Assembly: GCA_008508345.1 (NCBI GenBank)
Contig: QNGE01000124.1
Location: 313,697-377,696 of the forward strand
DNA: 64,000 bases
Direction of reading: 5' to 3'
Source of the DNA: Paragonimus westermani
Taxonomy: Eukaryota > Platyhelminthes > Trematoda > Plagiorchiida > Troglotrematidae
In this document: positions 50,101 to 55,244 of the stretch, one piece after another
Numbering within the stretch: position 1 is the stretch's first letter
Layout: each line of letters begins with the position of its first letter
Made by a program: the position numbers and the translations under genes
Notes under the pieces: generated by a model
The model's input: the letters and a program-made list of their open reading frames with translations, nothing else
What the model was told of the DNA's origin: nothing
Database searches by the model: none

Positions 50101-50969
50101 TCCACATAACGGTTATCAGGCCTCTTTCAATGACCGTTCTATAACAAATAGATGAATTCTTCCAGTATATGGTTTCCGTTTGGTCAGTTCAACAGTTTCG
50201 TTTAAATGGTCCCCCACTTGCGACATCTCAGGTGTGTTTCGTTACTGTTTGGTTGAGTTATCTGTAAATTAATGACAATTCGTGAAGAACAGTAATGAAT
50301 CTGCTACATTATTGGTGCTGAATTTATCCCCGTTTGCAGCCCGATTATTTGCTTGCGGTTTGGTGCTAGATTTTCGCATCCAGACATGGGGTTCGAGGAA
50401 TGGGGATCCGACTTCATCCATCAACTATGGAGTACTCTTCTCGTCTTGGTTGTATAGCAGATAAACATCAGTGTCAACCCTTGATGTGTGCTCGTTGATG
50501 GCGCCGCTCACGCAGAAATTCTTGACATTCTTAGCTCAGTAATGCTGCGGTGTATGCAACATATTTGCTTTGCTTATCTGTTGATCACTTGTTTAGGTCC
50601 ATTTGCTAAGCGACTTACGACTAATGTCGTGGATTGTTTGCTACAGAATTGCATCTTATATTTAATGTGAATACAGGCATTACTGTTGTATATACAAGTT
50701 GGTGGTGGAGGTTTTGACTTTACAAATTCTCGATTATTAAATACACTACTTTTCCATGCCGAATCGTTTGGACGGCCTCAAATGGCTGTGGTGCTTCGTT
50801 AACAGACAATACTTTTTAAATGAAGGCGTCGTGCGTTCGAGTAGCTTCAATTTGGACTGCATACTGTCAAGTTCTTACAACGTTATTCTTTTTGCAGATA
50901 CACATACGTACGATGCCCACCTCTGTGTTTCGGCTACTCACGGGACAGGAAACACCGAATTACATTTGA
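9160..50969 (+). CDS. APBA: X11/Mint/LIN-10 family adaptor (APBA orthologue), ten exons, 5' end missing
   Basis: Ten exons join as 9160-9594, 15765-15865, 19420-19447, 24561-24712, 26912-26998, 31333-31614, 37446-37628, 37741-37953, 48521-48781 and 50898-50969, giving 604 residues and a TGA stop. All introns are GT-AG and every junction keeps phase. Layout: acidic Ser-rich N-terminal part (residues 1-188), PTB domain (about 197-420), PDZ1 (about 424-510), PDZ2 (about 513-600), tail ending Tyr-Ile. Diagnostic strings include [50 protein letters not shown] and GGIAERGG. In known animals this cytosolic adaptor binds NPxY-type receptor tails (APP) through the PTB domain, binds Munc18 and CASK through the N-terminus, and sorts membrane proteins; worm LIN-10 acts with LIN-2/LIN-7. 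The upstream exon(s) and start codon were not found. The intron between PTB and PDZ1 is 112 bp, the next one about 10.6 kb. Family assignment is very secure; partner binding in this species is inferred. Confidence 0.95.
9955..10205 (+). mobile_element. RTE-type LINE remnant (C-terminal block)
   Basis: Plus-strand frames give [16 protein letters not shown], then MHSLH and LDDVFGMPM, matching the VRRRVFG...WLGHVLRMP block of RTE elements. It is the closest relative in the window of the remnant at 4945-5090, in opposite orientation. It lies in the intron after exon a and has in-frame stops. Confidence 0.65.
10860..12130 (+). mobile_element. Penelope-like element remnant (RT and GIY-YIG parts)
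   Basis: At about 10867-10945 a plus frame reads [18 protein letters not shown], the block after the GSPxSP motif in Penelope-like RTs. At about 11906-12110 another reads [20 protein letters not shown] and later [15 protein letters not shown], matching the YIG..T, EHQRN and helix blocks of their GIY-YIG endonuclease. Between them the frame is lost. An in-frame stop just before VYIG shows it is inactive. It lies in the intron between exons a and b. Confidence 0.65.
12131..13890. other. Intronic sequence, nothing recognised
   Basis: Part of the 6.17-kb intron between exons a and b. No repeat family or coding block recognised. Confidence 0.5.
13897..14633 (-). mobile_element. RTE-type LINE, truncated 3' end with ATC-repeat tail
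   Basis: On the minus strand a frame from 14633 reads [51 protein letters not shown] and [11 protein letters not shown], then a stop at about 14220. It continues in another frame with [19 protein letters not shown] and LDMLSEMA to about 14060. Below that is a 3' untranslated part ending in an (ATC)n run at 13899-13913, the expected short-repeat tail for RTE elements. This is the best-preserved of the C-terminal copies. The RT domain itself is absent (5' truncation). Confidence 0.85.
14645..14715 (+). repeat. Possible 3' end of SINE family 2
   Basis: The string around AATGTGAAGGCTGCAATCAC resembles the tail AATGTGAAGGCTGCGATCA of the element at 18980-19065. Only the tail is visible, with no tRNA-like head. 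Confidence 0.35.
15000..15200 (-). repeat. SINE family 3 copy (tRNA-like head)
   Basis: The reverse strand reads CCCCGTGGTTTAGTAGATAA (A-box-like) and, about 35 bases on, CACGGGTCATGGGTTGGGCC in the B-box position. The same order (accept-stem-like GTGGTCTAGA, then TTCACGC, then GGTTCGACCC) is seen at 43557-43790 and, more diverged, at 57600-57840. All three lie in the same orientation. The pol III boxes here are damaged. Confidence 0.5.
15765..15865 (+). CDS. APBA: APBA exon b: acidic segment upstream of PTB
   Basis: A 101-bp exon lies between acceptor CTATTTTTCAG and donor GTAGGTG. Together with the G from exon a it encodes 34 residues starting [17 protein letters not shown] and ending in a charged Lys/Glu stretch. 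Entry phase 1 and exit phase 0 match both neighbours. The segment precedes the PTB domain, where Mint proteins carry binding sites for other synaptic or polarity proteins, but I cannot assign a specific site from the sequence. Confidence 0.78.
15866..18730. other. Intron between exons b and c, left part
   Basis: No recognised coding block. Apart from the SINE at 18731-19065 the 3.55-kb intron contains only short random frames. Confidence 0.5.
18731..19065. repeat. SINE family 2 copy with 86-bp inverted arms
   Basis: The arms 18731-18816 and 18980-19065 are reverse complements with about 4 mismatches in 86. Between them, read on the minus strand, lies a tRNA-like head: GTCAATGGGGCAATGGTCAA (A-box region) and GAGTTCAAATCCCGGCC (B-box region). 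On the minus strand the order is head, linker, tail (left arm), so the left arm is the normal 3' part of the element and the right arm is a second, opposite copy of that tail. Related single-tail copies occur at 38740-38905 and 41745-41940. Confidence 0.75.
19420..19447 (+). CDS. APBA: APBA exon c: 28-bp micro-exon
   Basis: Twenty-eight bases between acceptor TTGTTCACAG and a strong donor GTGAGT encode TGRHNRVRE plus the first base of a Val codon. Entry phase 0 and exit phase 1 are exactly what is needed to connect exon b to the PTB exon d, which starts with two bases of a codon. Skipping it would shift the frame, so if it is real it should be constitutive. It has no sequence-level homology evidence; phase and splice sites are the only support. 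Confidence 0.62.
19448..21000. other. Intron between exons c and d, left part
   Basis: Nothing recognised apart from short frames; a weak acceptor-like site at 19565 leads into a frame with an early stop in the required phase. Confidence 0.5.
21030..21320 (+). repeat. LTR-like dispersed repeat, copy 1
   Basis: Plus-strand sequence including CCTTTATTCCGCTATGCTCA, TATAAATACC, TTTTCTCCTTGTACACG and TTTTGCACCCGTCTTTTGGT is repeated in inverted orientation at 46867-47240. The TATAAATA box followed by a conserved leader resembles a retrotransposon LTR promoter. The right boundary of this copy is uncertain. Confidence 0.5.
21321..23820. other. Intronic sequence, nothing recognised
   Basis: Part of the 5.1-kb intron before the PTB exon. 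Open frames of 60 to 106 codons on both strands overlap one another and show no domain. Confidence 0.5.
23824..23914 (-). repeat. SINE family 1 copy, best-preserved tRNA-like head
   Basis: The reverse strand reads GGTTTCGTAGCTCAGTTGGT (A box) and GCTGGTTCTAAACCAGC (B box and a full 5-bp T stem), then AGAAGCC, which pairs with six of seven bases of the 5' acceptor-like stem. The D stem GCTC/GAGC is intact. The anticodon arm can only be drawn as a 4-bp stem with a 9-base loop, and the variable region is long, so this is a tRNA-derived SINE head rather than a working tRNA. Copies occur at 30929, 33988, 34233, 43170 and 52455. Confidence 0.7.
24561..24712 (+). CDS. APBA: APBA exon d: start of PTB domain
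   Basis: A 152-bp exon between acceptor CTTTTTCCAG and donor GTGAGC. It encodes the first PTB strand and helix: [18 protein letters not shown], a short basic linker, then [12 protein letters not shown]. These match the family's LVDGIIF, NYLGSTQL and QAQEAVSRIK blocks nearly position for position. It is too short between stops to stand out as an open frame and was found by reading for the YLGSTQ motif. Confidence 0.96.
24713..26911. other. Intron between exons d and e
   Basis: A 2.2-kb intron. I searched it for a small phase 0-0 exon matching the basic MAQKLAKSRKK segment and found none with both splice sites. The 154-codon frame at 24928-25392 has no domain. Confidence 0.5.
26912..26998 (+). 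CDS. APBA: APBA exon e: PTB domain, middle strands
   Basis: An 87-bp, phase 0-0 exon after acceptor TCTTCTGCAG. It encodes [15 protein letters not shown] followed by [14 protein letters not shown], matching the family's VDLFISTQRIKVLN strand pair. The donor GTGATT is weak. The basic helix extension of vertebrate Mints between the RIK block and this point (MAQKLAKSRKK) has no visible counterpart. Confidence 0.95.
27078..27514 (-). mobile_element. 3' LTR of Ty3/gypsy-type retrotransposon
   Basis: On the minus strand the segment starts TGTCGGGGAAGTCGCC and ends CCAGTTACAACA, so it has TG...CA ends, and is 437 bp long. It is immediately preceded by ATGGGGG (27515-27521), a plausible polypurine tract, and by the end of an integrase reading frame. 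The 5' LTR is not in the window. Confidence 0.7.
27515..28250 (-). mobile_element. Ty3/gypsy integrase C-terminal remnant
   Basis: Minus-strand frames read [20 protein letters not shown] and [14 protein letters not shown], then, after a frameshift near 27990, [18 protein letters not shown], matching the end of the integrase core and the downstream region of Ty3/gypsy polyproteins. The catalytic Glu-containing block precedes NGQAERF in the family. The element is cut off at about 28250. Its coding end abuts the LTR at 27078-27514. The spacing and the NGQAERF context suggest the group found widely in flatworms and nematodes; the clade is inferred. Confidence 0.85.
28251..30928. other. Intronic sequence, nothing recognised
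   Basis: Part of the 4.3-kb intron between exons e and f. No coding or repeat family recognised. Confidence 0.5.
30929..31000 (-). repeat. SINE family 1 fragment
   Basis: The reverse strand reads GCATGCTGTTTCTGTCG, GATTCGAATCCATCCGAAGC and CCACATTTTTGATCAG, matching the B-box half and tail of the copy at 23824. The A-box half is missing or heavily diverged. Confidence 0.6.
31333..31614 (+). CDS. APBA: APBA exon f: PTB core with enlarged loop
   Basis: A 282-bp, phase 0-0 exon with acceptor TTTTCACCAG and donor GTGAGT. It encodes [19 protein letters not shown] and MARR, then a loop of 57 residues rich in Ser, Asn, Gln and Asp, then [10 protein letters not shown]. The flanks match the vertebrate strands ISYIADIGNLVVLMARR and MICHVFES. 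By memory of vertebrate APBA1 the loop there is about 25 residues, so this one is roughly twice as long. The open frame continues past the donor to 31740, but homology stops at ESPE. Confidence 0.96.
32066..32113. repeat. (ATC)16 microsatellite
   Basis: Sixteen uninterrupted ATC units. It sits at the 3' end of the minus-strand RTE element that follows, so it is most likely that element's tail, expanded. Confidence 0.95.
32114..33470 (-). mobile_element. RTE-type LINE remnant with RT motifs
   Basis: On the minus strand, from 33470 downward: a frame with [30 protein letters not shown] and FEHADDSV. The YADD box is changed to HADD. Then come [10 protein letters not shown] and [12 protein letters not shown], a degraded stretch, and [20 protein letters not shown] near the end. 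Motif order is that of RTE ORF2. The 3' untranslated part (AATGCCTAACTGCCACAC) is shared with the copies at 40195 and 55250. Frames are broken at several points. Confidence 0.88.
33985..34062 (-). repeat. SINE family 1 fragment
   Basis: The reverse strand has TCGTATCCAACCGAAGCTCG and a following AATTTTTGTAGTGC, the diverged B-box and tail of family 1. The head (GGCCGGTAGAACACC) is weak. Confidence 0.5.
34233..34312 (+). repeat. SINE family 1 copy
   Basis: The plus strand reads CTCGTAGCTCAACTTCATTT, GCATGCCGTTCTCGTCGT and GATTCGAATCCAGCCAAAG, i.e. A-box region, spacer and B box in order. It lies about 170 bp from an oppositely oriented fragment at 33985-34062. Confidence 0.65.
35525..36090 (+). 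mobile_element. RTE-type LINE remnant, 3' part
   Basis: A 139-codon plus frame includes [35 protein letters not shown] and TNRT, the block between the RT domain and the C-terminus of RTE ORF2. After its stop, sequence up to 36085 matches (reverse) the region around 14120-14220, including TTGAGCAAAGTGG-type and GAAGACC strings. It is not full length and the RT motifs are absent. Confidence 0.8.
36091..37445. other. Intronic sequence before exon g
   Basis: End of the 5.8-kb intron between exons f and g; nothing recognised. Confidence 0.5.
37446..37628 (+). CDS. APBA: APBA exon g: PTB C-terminal helix
   Basis: A 183-bp, phase 0-0 exon encoding [23 protein letters not shown] and a run of acidic residues to DKDRHKQ. 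It matches the long PTB C-terminal helix and the linker to PDZ1 (IGQAFSVAYQEFLRANG in the family). The acceptor reads TTTTTCACGAAAG, with AAG instead of the usual CAG or TAG. The donor is GTACGC. The following intron is only 112 bp. Confidence 0.96.
37741..37953 (+). CDS. APBA: APBA exon h: PDZ1 domain
   Basis: A 213-bp, phase 0-0 exon with acceptor CCTTCGCAG and donor GTAAGT. Its 71 residues cover most of PDZ1: [20 protein letters not shown], then [20 protein letters not shown], then [14 protein letters not shown]1 binds short C-termini in known Mints and is itself occupied by the protein's own tail. The start of the domain after the PTB linker and its last strand (in exon i) complete the fold. 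Confidence 0.97.
38740..38905 (-). repeat. SINE family 2 copy
   Basis: The reverse strand reads GTGAGGTCATTGGCATGGTG, GTTGACTCGTGAGGG, GAGTTCAAATCCCGACC and AAACTCGAGTC, matching head, B box and linker of the 18.7-kb element. The tail is diverged and there is no inverted arm. Confidence 0.65.
39225..39360 (-). mobile_element. RTE-type LINE C-terminal scrap
   Basis: A minus frame reads [17 protein letters not shown], matching [13 protein letters not shown] of the element at 13.9-14.6 kb. The plus string CCATCTCGGATAGCATATCT is identical at 14080-14110 and 39285-39304. Confidence 0.65.
39361..40190. other. Intronic open frame of unknown origin
   Basis: The 131-codon plus frame at 39395-39790 overlaps the intron between exons h and i. 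It lacks recognisable domains and splice support; probably chance or part of an unidentified repeat. Confidence 0.4.
40195..40480 (-). mobile_element. RTE-type LINE 3' untranslated fragment
   Basis: The sequence around ATGCTTAACTGTCACAC, CCATGAAGG and GCAAACCCTGTGTAG is shared with 55285-55345 (ATGCTTAACTGCCACAC, GCAAACCCTGTATAGG) and, less so, with 32125-32160. It is therefore the 3' end of the same RTE family, 5'-truncated. Confidence 0.7.
41745..41940 (-). repeat. SINE family 2 copy
   Basis: The reverse strand shows ACACTAGTCTCACAAGC, GGAGTGCGAATTCCATC (damaged B box), AGCTCTAATGAGAAGG, AACTCGAGTCTAGTACTTC and a tail GAATGAGGATTGCGATCA. Same order as the 18.7-kb element, with one tail only. 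Confidence 0.65.
41941..43169. other. Intronic sequence, nothing recognised
   Basis: Part of the 10.6-kb intron between exons h and i; no coding block or repeat family recognised. Confidence 0.5.
43170..43280 (-). repeat. SINE family 1 fragment
   Basis: The reverse strand reads CTTCATGACTCAGCTCTAAC (A-box-like), then GATTCCTGTTTGCGCGCAG and TTCGGATCCAATCGAAATC, a diverged B box and tail of family 1. Confidence 0.5.
43557..43790 (-). repeat. SINE family 3 copy, best preserved
   Basis: The reverse strand reads CTCCGTGGTCTAGAGGGTAA (A box) and CGGTTCGACCC (B box), followed by a body containing GTGGTGCTCATGAGACGG and a conserved CTGGTAGTCACAGTCACC. The body aligns with 57600-57840 (GACTACCAG, GCAAACACCCACCAC versus GCAAGTGTCCACCAC). 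Confidence 0.65.
43839..43857. repeat. Short (ATGT)n run
   Basis: About four and a half ATGT units directly beside the SINE family 3 copy. Confidence 0.85.
43858..46866. other. Intronic sequence, nothing recognised
   Basis: Several frames of 60 to 84 codons; the pair at 45463-45680 overlaps in two phases. No domain recognised. Confidence 0.45.
46867..47240 (-). repeat. LTR-like dispersed repeat, copy 2
   Basis: Inverted relative to 21030-21320. On the minus strand it has CCTTTATTCCGCTACGCTCA, CCTATAAATACCATGCAA, TTTTGCACCCGTCTTTTGGT and ends GGGTTACAACA, like the end of the LTR at 27078 (CCAGTTACAACA). About 370 bp. A solo LTR is the simplest reading. Within it, two diverged 30-bp units (GGCAGACAT...AAGGTCAC, near 47143 and 47201) repeat in tandem. 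Confidence 0.55.
47241..48520. other. Intronic sequence before exon i
   Basis: Includes a 132-codon plus frame at 47576-47974 of no recognisable family; otherwise empty. Confidence 0.45.
48521..48781 (+). CDS. APBA: APBA exon i: end of PDZ1 and PDZ2 domain
   Basis: A 261-bp, phase 0-0 exon after acceptor TTGATTTCAG. The last PDZ1 strand ([12 protein letters not shown]) is followed by PDZ2: [44 protein letters not shown] and [14 protein letters not shown]. Nearly all of PDZ2 lies in this one exon, separated from exon h by the longest intron in the gene. The open frame extends past donor GTGAGT to 48877 without homology. Confidence 0.97.
48782..50897. other. Last intron of the Mint gene
   Basis: A 2.1-kb intron between exons i and j. 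The 160-codon frame at 48956-49438 lies wholly inside it and shows no domain. Confidence 0.6.
50898..50969 (+). CDS. APBA: APBA exon j: last coding exon and stop
   Basis: After acceptor CTTTTTGCAG, 23 codons read [17 protein letters not shown] and ETPNYI, then TGA. This matches the family's terminal IHMKTMP...YRLLTAQEQPVYI. The final Tyr-Ile, which in vertebrate Mint1 folds back into the PDZ1 groove, is kept. A longer overlapping open frame in another phase (50756-51292) is not the gene. No AATAAA was seen in the first kilobase after the stop, so the 3' end is undefined. Confidence 0.96.
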   Translation: MHIRTMPTSVFRLLTGQETPNYI

Positions 50970-52454
50970 TCTGCTCGCATTCTACATTTCCTGAGATCAG
51001 CCTATTTACCTTCCACGATGGGTCACTCGTCGTCAGTATATGTAAATATGTTCATGCACATAATGCTCGTCGCCTTCCCCAAATACACTTTCTGGCCGGA
51101 AGAAATAGCTATGTAGTTATTCTGATATTGCATATTTTCTTTTTTCACCTGTTCGTTTTTACCGCTTCCGTTGCGTTCTCTCTTTTTCGTCGTCTTGTCA
51201 TCATGATTTTGCTAATTTCCGGACTCTATTTTTTCTTCCAGTATGTTCTTGTGTGCACACGCGTGCTTTTTTGTGTCCTATGTGTGGCGTAATCATTACA
51301 GCGTCTGTTCGCCATCATCCTAATCCCCGAAGTGACAACATATTCCTGTATCTCCATCTGAGTCATTCTTCTCTGATGTCACGCGTATACTCGAACGTTC
51401 CATTCACCACACAGCTTATTCACTTGCGTTGCTGTCAATTTTGGCGAGCTGGGCTATTCTTTGAAAGTCGGTCGAATTAGTCCACAAATCAAGTCCGGCG
51501 CTTTCGGGATTATTCATTTATATTTCATCATGAATTGTATTTGTTTATCTCATCCACACTGTTTTGTTCCATTTGGTTCCGTGTAAAAATGACCAATTAC
51601 TTCATATGGTGCCAGACAGCATTTTCACTTTCTAGGTATGTCAGACAGTTACCAGCGATGTGGTAGTGTTCTCACTGAAACAGAAGTAACAGAGTGGCGT
51701 GCAGGTGATTTGTTTCCCTTTTTTTCAAGCCGTAGAAGTTTCAACAAAATACGCCATGAAGCCAACCTCACGGAAAATGTTGCCTGCTAACGAATTGACA
51801 AGTTACATCCGGATGTTCTTTTTCTGAGAATTGGTGCTAAGAAATGTACTTTCAGTTGTCTTTACTTACCAAACCCGCATGTGCTGTGCCTCCTTGGAGG
51901 ATCCGTATAGAGCTTATGTTCTCCAACATTTTTGCAAAATAATCGAAACCATCTTCCAAAGCCATCCAAAAAAAATTAATTCTTGTGTAGCAGATCGGTA
52001 TCACATTGAGTGAATTATGACAAAAGCGCGATAGGACACATCTCCAGGCTTGTGTGAATACAAGTCATGAATGGCGTCTATATGCGGCACTGCAGCTCTG
52101 CGGAGCAATTTCCACTTTTACACAGGATTACTATGGTCAATTATAACAGTATCTTGTCGTCGGTGGTTCGCTGTGTCCTGTAAGTTAAAAGTACACGTTT
52201 GTGATTTTTGTCAATCCAGCGGCCTAATCTAAGAGTATAGTTCGATTGCCGTTGGAGCACATTTGTCTGGATGTGCGCTGAAGCGTTTGTCTTGTGGATG
52301 ATTTGTTTCAACTTTAGGATTAACTACCTTGTTTTGAGAATGTCACTGAAAAAGTGACGATAATGATGGTCCCACGATCGATTTGAAGCTTACGTGGTCC
52401 GAATATTCCCCTTGATATGCTGATACCAATGGTACTATGGACCGACTCTCAGGT
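50970..52454. other. 3' flank, probable 3' UTR of unknown length
   Basis: Follows the Mint stop codon. No consensus polyadenylation signal seen in the first kilobase; AATAAA first appears far downstream (near 54765). Nothing else recognised. Confidence 0.5.
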
Positions 52455-52540
52455 ATTTGGATGTATAGCGCAGCTGGCAGAGTGTCTTTTTGTGACTGGG
52501 CATTCTGGTTCGAATCCAGCCGAAGCCCAAGTTCTTCACA
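52455..52540 (+). repeat. SINE family 1 copy
   Basis: The plus strand reads GGATGTATAGCGCAGCTGGC (A box) and TTCTGGTTCGAATCCAGCC (perfect B-box match GGTTCGAATCC), then GAAGCCCAAGTTCTTCAC. Together with 23824 it defines the family consensus. Confidence 0.7.
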
Positions 52541-55240
52541 ATGTCTTTCTTGAACTATGGTTTCAGTTGATCGATGGTGACCGGAAAGCCCCACATCGAG
52601 CGCTCCAAGTGCTCAGGATTTTTATCTCATTCGTAAAGCAACATAACTAACGTGTTTCTGGCCTGGATCCATAGTTATGGTTTGTCTGTTGACTGGAATT
52701 TAGTGGGCGCCACCGAATCACTTACCTTTTGGTCGCTGATTGATATCATCGGTGAACTTTACGGGCTGTTGTGCTTGGTGGTGCGCACACGTAGTGTCGT
52801 AAGCCCCGACGCTTTCGGAGTGAAGGTTGTTTGTTATACGATCCAATTACCACGTTCGACTACTGGCTATGTGCATCACCCACACATCTTGACGTTACAA
52901 TTGGACTATAAGCATCCGAGAAAGGTACGTTACTAATCAGTGCATTATATTTCCGTTTTATGCAACACAAGCCTCAATTAGACGCACTCTACTTGCTATA
53001 CTGTAACGCAGCATCACTTAATTTTAGCAAAGTTGGCATCTGATAGCATCTTTGGGTTGGCTTCATTGAAAGTTTGAGTGGTTCTCACAAAAAAAACCTG
53101 TAGCTAACACGGGTATTGTAGTTTCACCAGCATTATGTGGACAGAAATTTGGGTAGACACGGTAAGCCACCTAAAGCCAGTCAAAATAGAAAATCATTTG
53201 AAGGAAGATAGAGCAAGCGATTCGAAGCTTGAGGAAAGATGTTTGGGACAGCGAAACAGGTATCTGCGGATACAAATATTGGGAATGACGTCGTTGGGAC
53301 TAAAATGATCGGCAGCCATCGTTATGTGTACGGAGGACCCTAGAACTGGTGCACCTAATAATGTGATGACCCACAGAAGAGAGCCTTAGCTATTGCCTGA
53401 GATACCATTCTGCCATTTGATAACGAAGGAAGGTTGATAGTTCGTTGGCAACCCGTCGCTTGCAGTCAACAAGTAAACCGACTCTACTAATCAGAAAATC
53501 AAATTCATTGTTGCTCTTCTAGACTCCACAGCGGTCTTTGGTAGGACTACCCACTCGGTACCACAGATTAGATCGTGCATGCATTCAAACTCAGTGTTAA
53601 TAGTCTTGACAAGAACAAACTACATTCCTCCGTACGGCGTTTATAGGCATTTCTCCAACCTACACCAGTGAACCACGACTACATAAAAACTAAGGTAGCC
53701 ATTTCATTGCAGTACGATAATACACAGCTCCACGAATACCTTGATACACTAAACGGCTGGACGCTAAGTAACCCGAACTCCGATTCGAGTAAAGCGTACC
53801 TCGCTGAATGACGCTGAGCGTAACTTCGGTCATTACAATCTGCCAAGATCGTGATACACGAGACGTATGGGTTGATGATTAGACGGTTCGCTGCACTCTG
53901 TCAATGTTTATTTCGGACCAGTGCAATGATTTGCGATAAGAAGGTAAACAGAGTATATGGGGAAGAGAACTCTTGGTATGACAGCACTCACAAGTGCTTC
54001 TTACGTGATATGGGGAACGCAAATTTAAACACAGAATGGAGAACGATAGTGAGCCTTCAGAGCTTACTCTGCAGGTAACATCCATTTCTTGTACGCGTGC
54101 GTCCGTGACGAAATTCGTGGCCCAACTAATTTGTCAAAACGCCCATAAAAATTGCGATCAAGGACACCCGGACAGTCAGGCCTTTCTAATATCCATTACA
54201 TCACTTACAAAATTCCAAGTCAGCAGGATTGCGGATGAGCACGTTTTCGTGAATGTGGGCCTTGTCTAAAGGCACAGTGCGTCCTCGGCTCATTGCTCAG
54301 TCAGTCAGTCTAGTCTGTACGCCTTCCGCCGTTAAAAACTTCGAAACTGACCAATATCATTCTCACAGACGTACCAACCCAACTCTTAACATCCTGGTGA
54401 GAGATGTTTGAAGACTCATCATAGAGCTGAGAAAACGTTGGTAACAAGCTACAGTCTTTCATTTTTGTATCAAAGATCATGACATTAATTGTGGATCGCA
54501 ACCGGAAGTCATGGATAACGAACAAAGCGCCAAAAACTACTTGACTTGCATAGTTATGCTAAGGGTGAGAGTAGTCTCATATGAAATTGGATACCATGCC
54601 TAACGTAACTCGTTAAACGGCCGCCTAAGCAACCTGATGGGTTGCCAAAATAAAACTGTAGGCATATACATGCAGCCTCTTGGGCAAACATAAAAGCGTT
54701 ACATTGAGGACAAATTTTAGCGGCACTGTTGGTAAGTAGCATAGTTATTAGGAATATCTCGAAACCAAATAAAGCGCAACCATCACACTCCGAAACACCC
54801 GAACGAGCCGAAGATCTCCCACCTAAAAACGTCCGAAAATTTAATTTCTATATCTTTACGACGGTTGCAGTTGTACTGTTAAAGCGAAAACCAACCATCA
54901 GTTGTGTGACAGAGTACAATATCTGTTGGGCATGTGATCGCGGAAAATGAAAGACTACAGCGAATTCCCGCGCACATTTCCCATGAGAACATGCGAATAG
55001 AACTATACTTACTCATTCGTGGTACTAGCTGCGAAGTGACCCAGGCATACAGACGAGCCACCAATGCAGAATCTCAAAGACTTACATGTGAAGCTGATAT
55101 TAGCCATCATGGTACGACAATAAAAAATGTATATTTCGGGGTGAGTTCACTCGCAACTTGGCACTCAACTAAAGTGGTAACTGCGGCATAGGCTTCTCTA
55201 CGAGTTGGAGTTCAATATAACTTAGGTAGAGACCATCTAG
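52541..55240. other. Downstream flank, nothing firmly recognised
   Basis: Frames up to 94 codons without domains. A faint RT-like string around 53495-53560 was not strong enough to call. Confidence 0.45.
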
Positions 55241-55244
55241 CCAA

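Noticed and set aside
50756..51292. 178-codon plus-strand frame
   Set aside because: It overlaps the last Mint exon in a different phase, is hydrophobic and composition-driven, and shows no domain.
53480..53600. Possible RT motif A on the plus strand (FIVALLDSTAVFG)
   Set aside because: Single weak match without neighbouring motifs in either direction.
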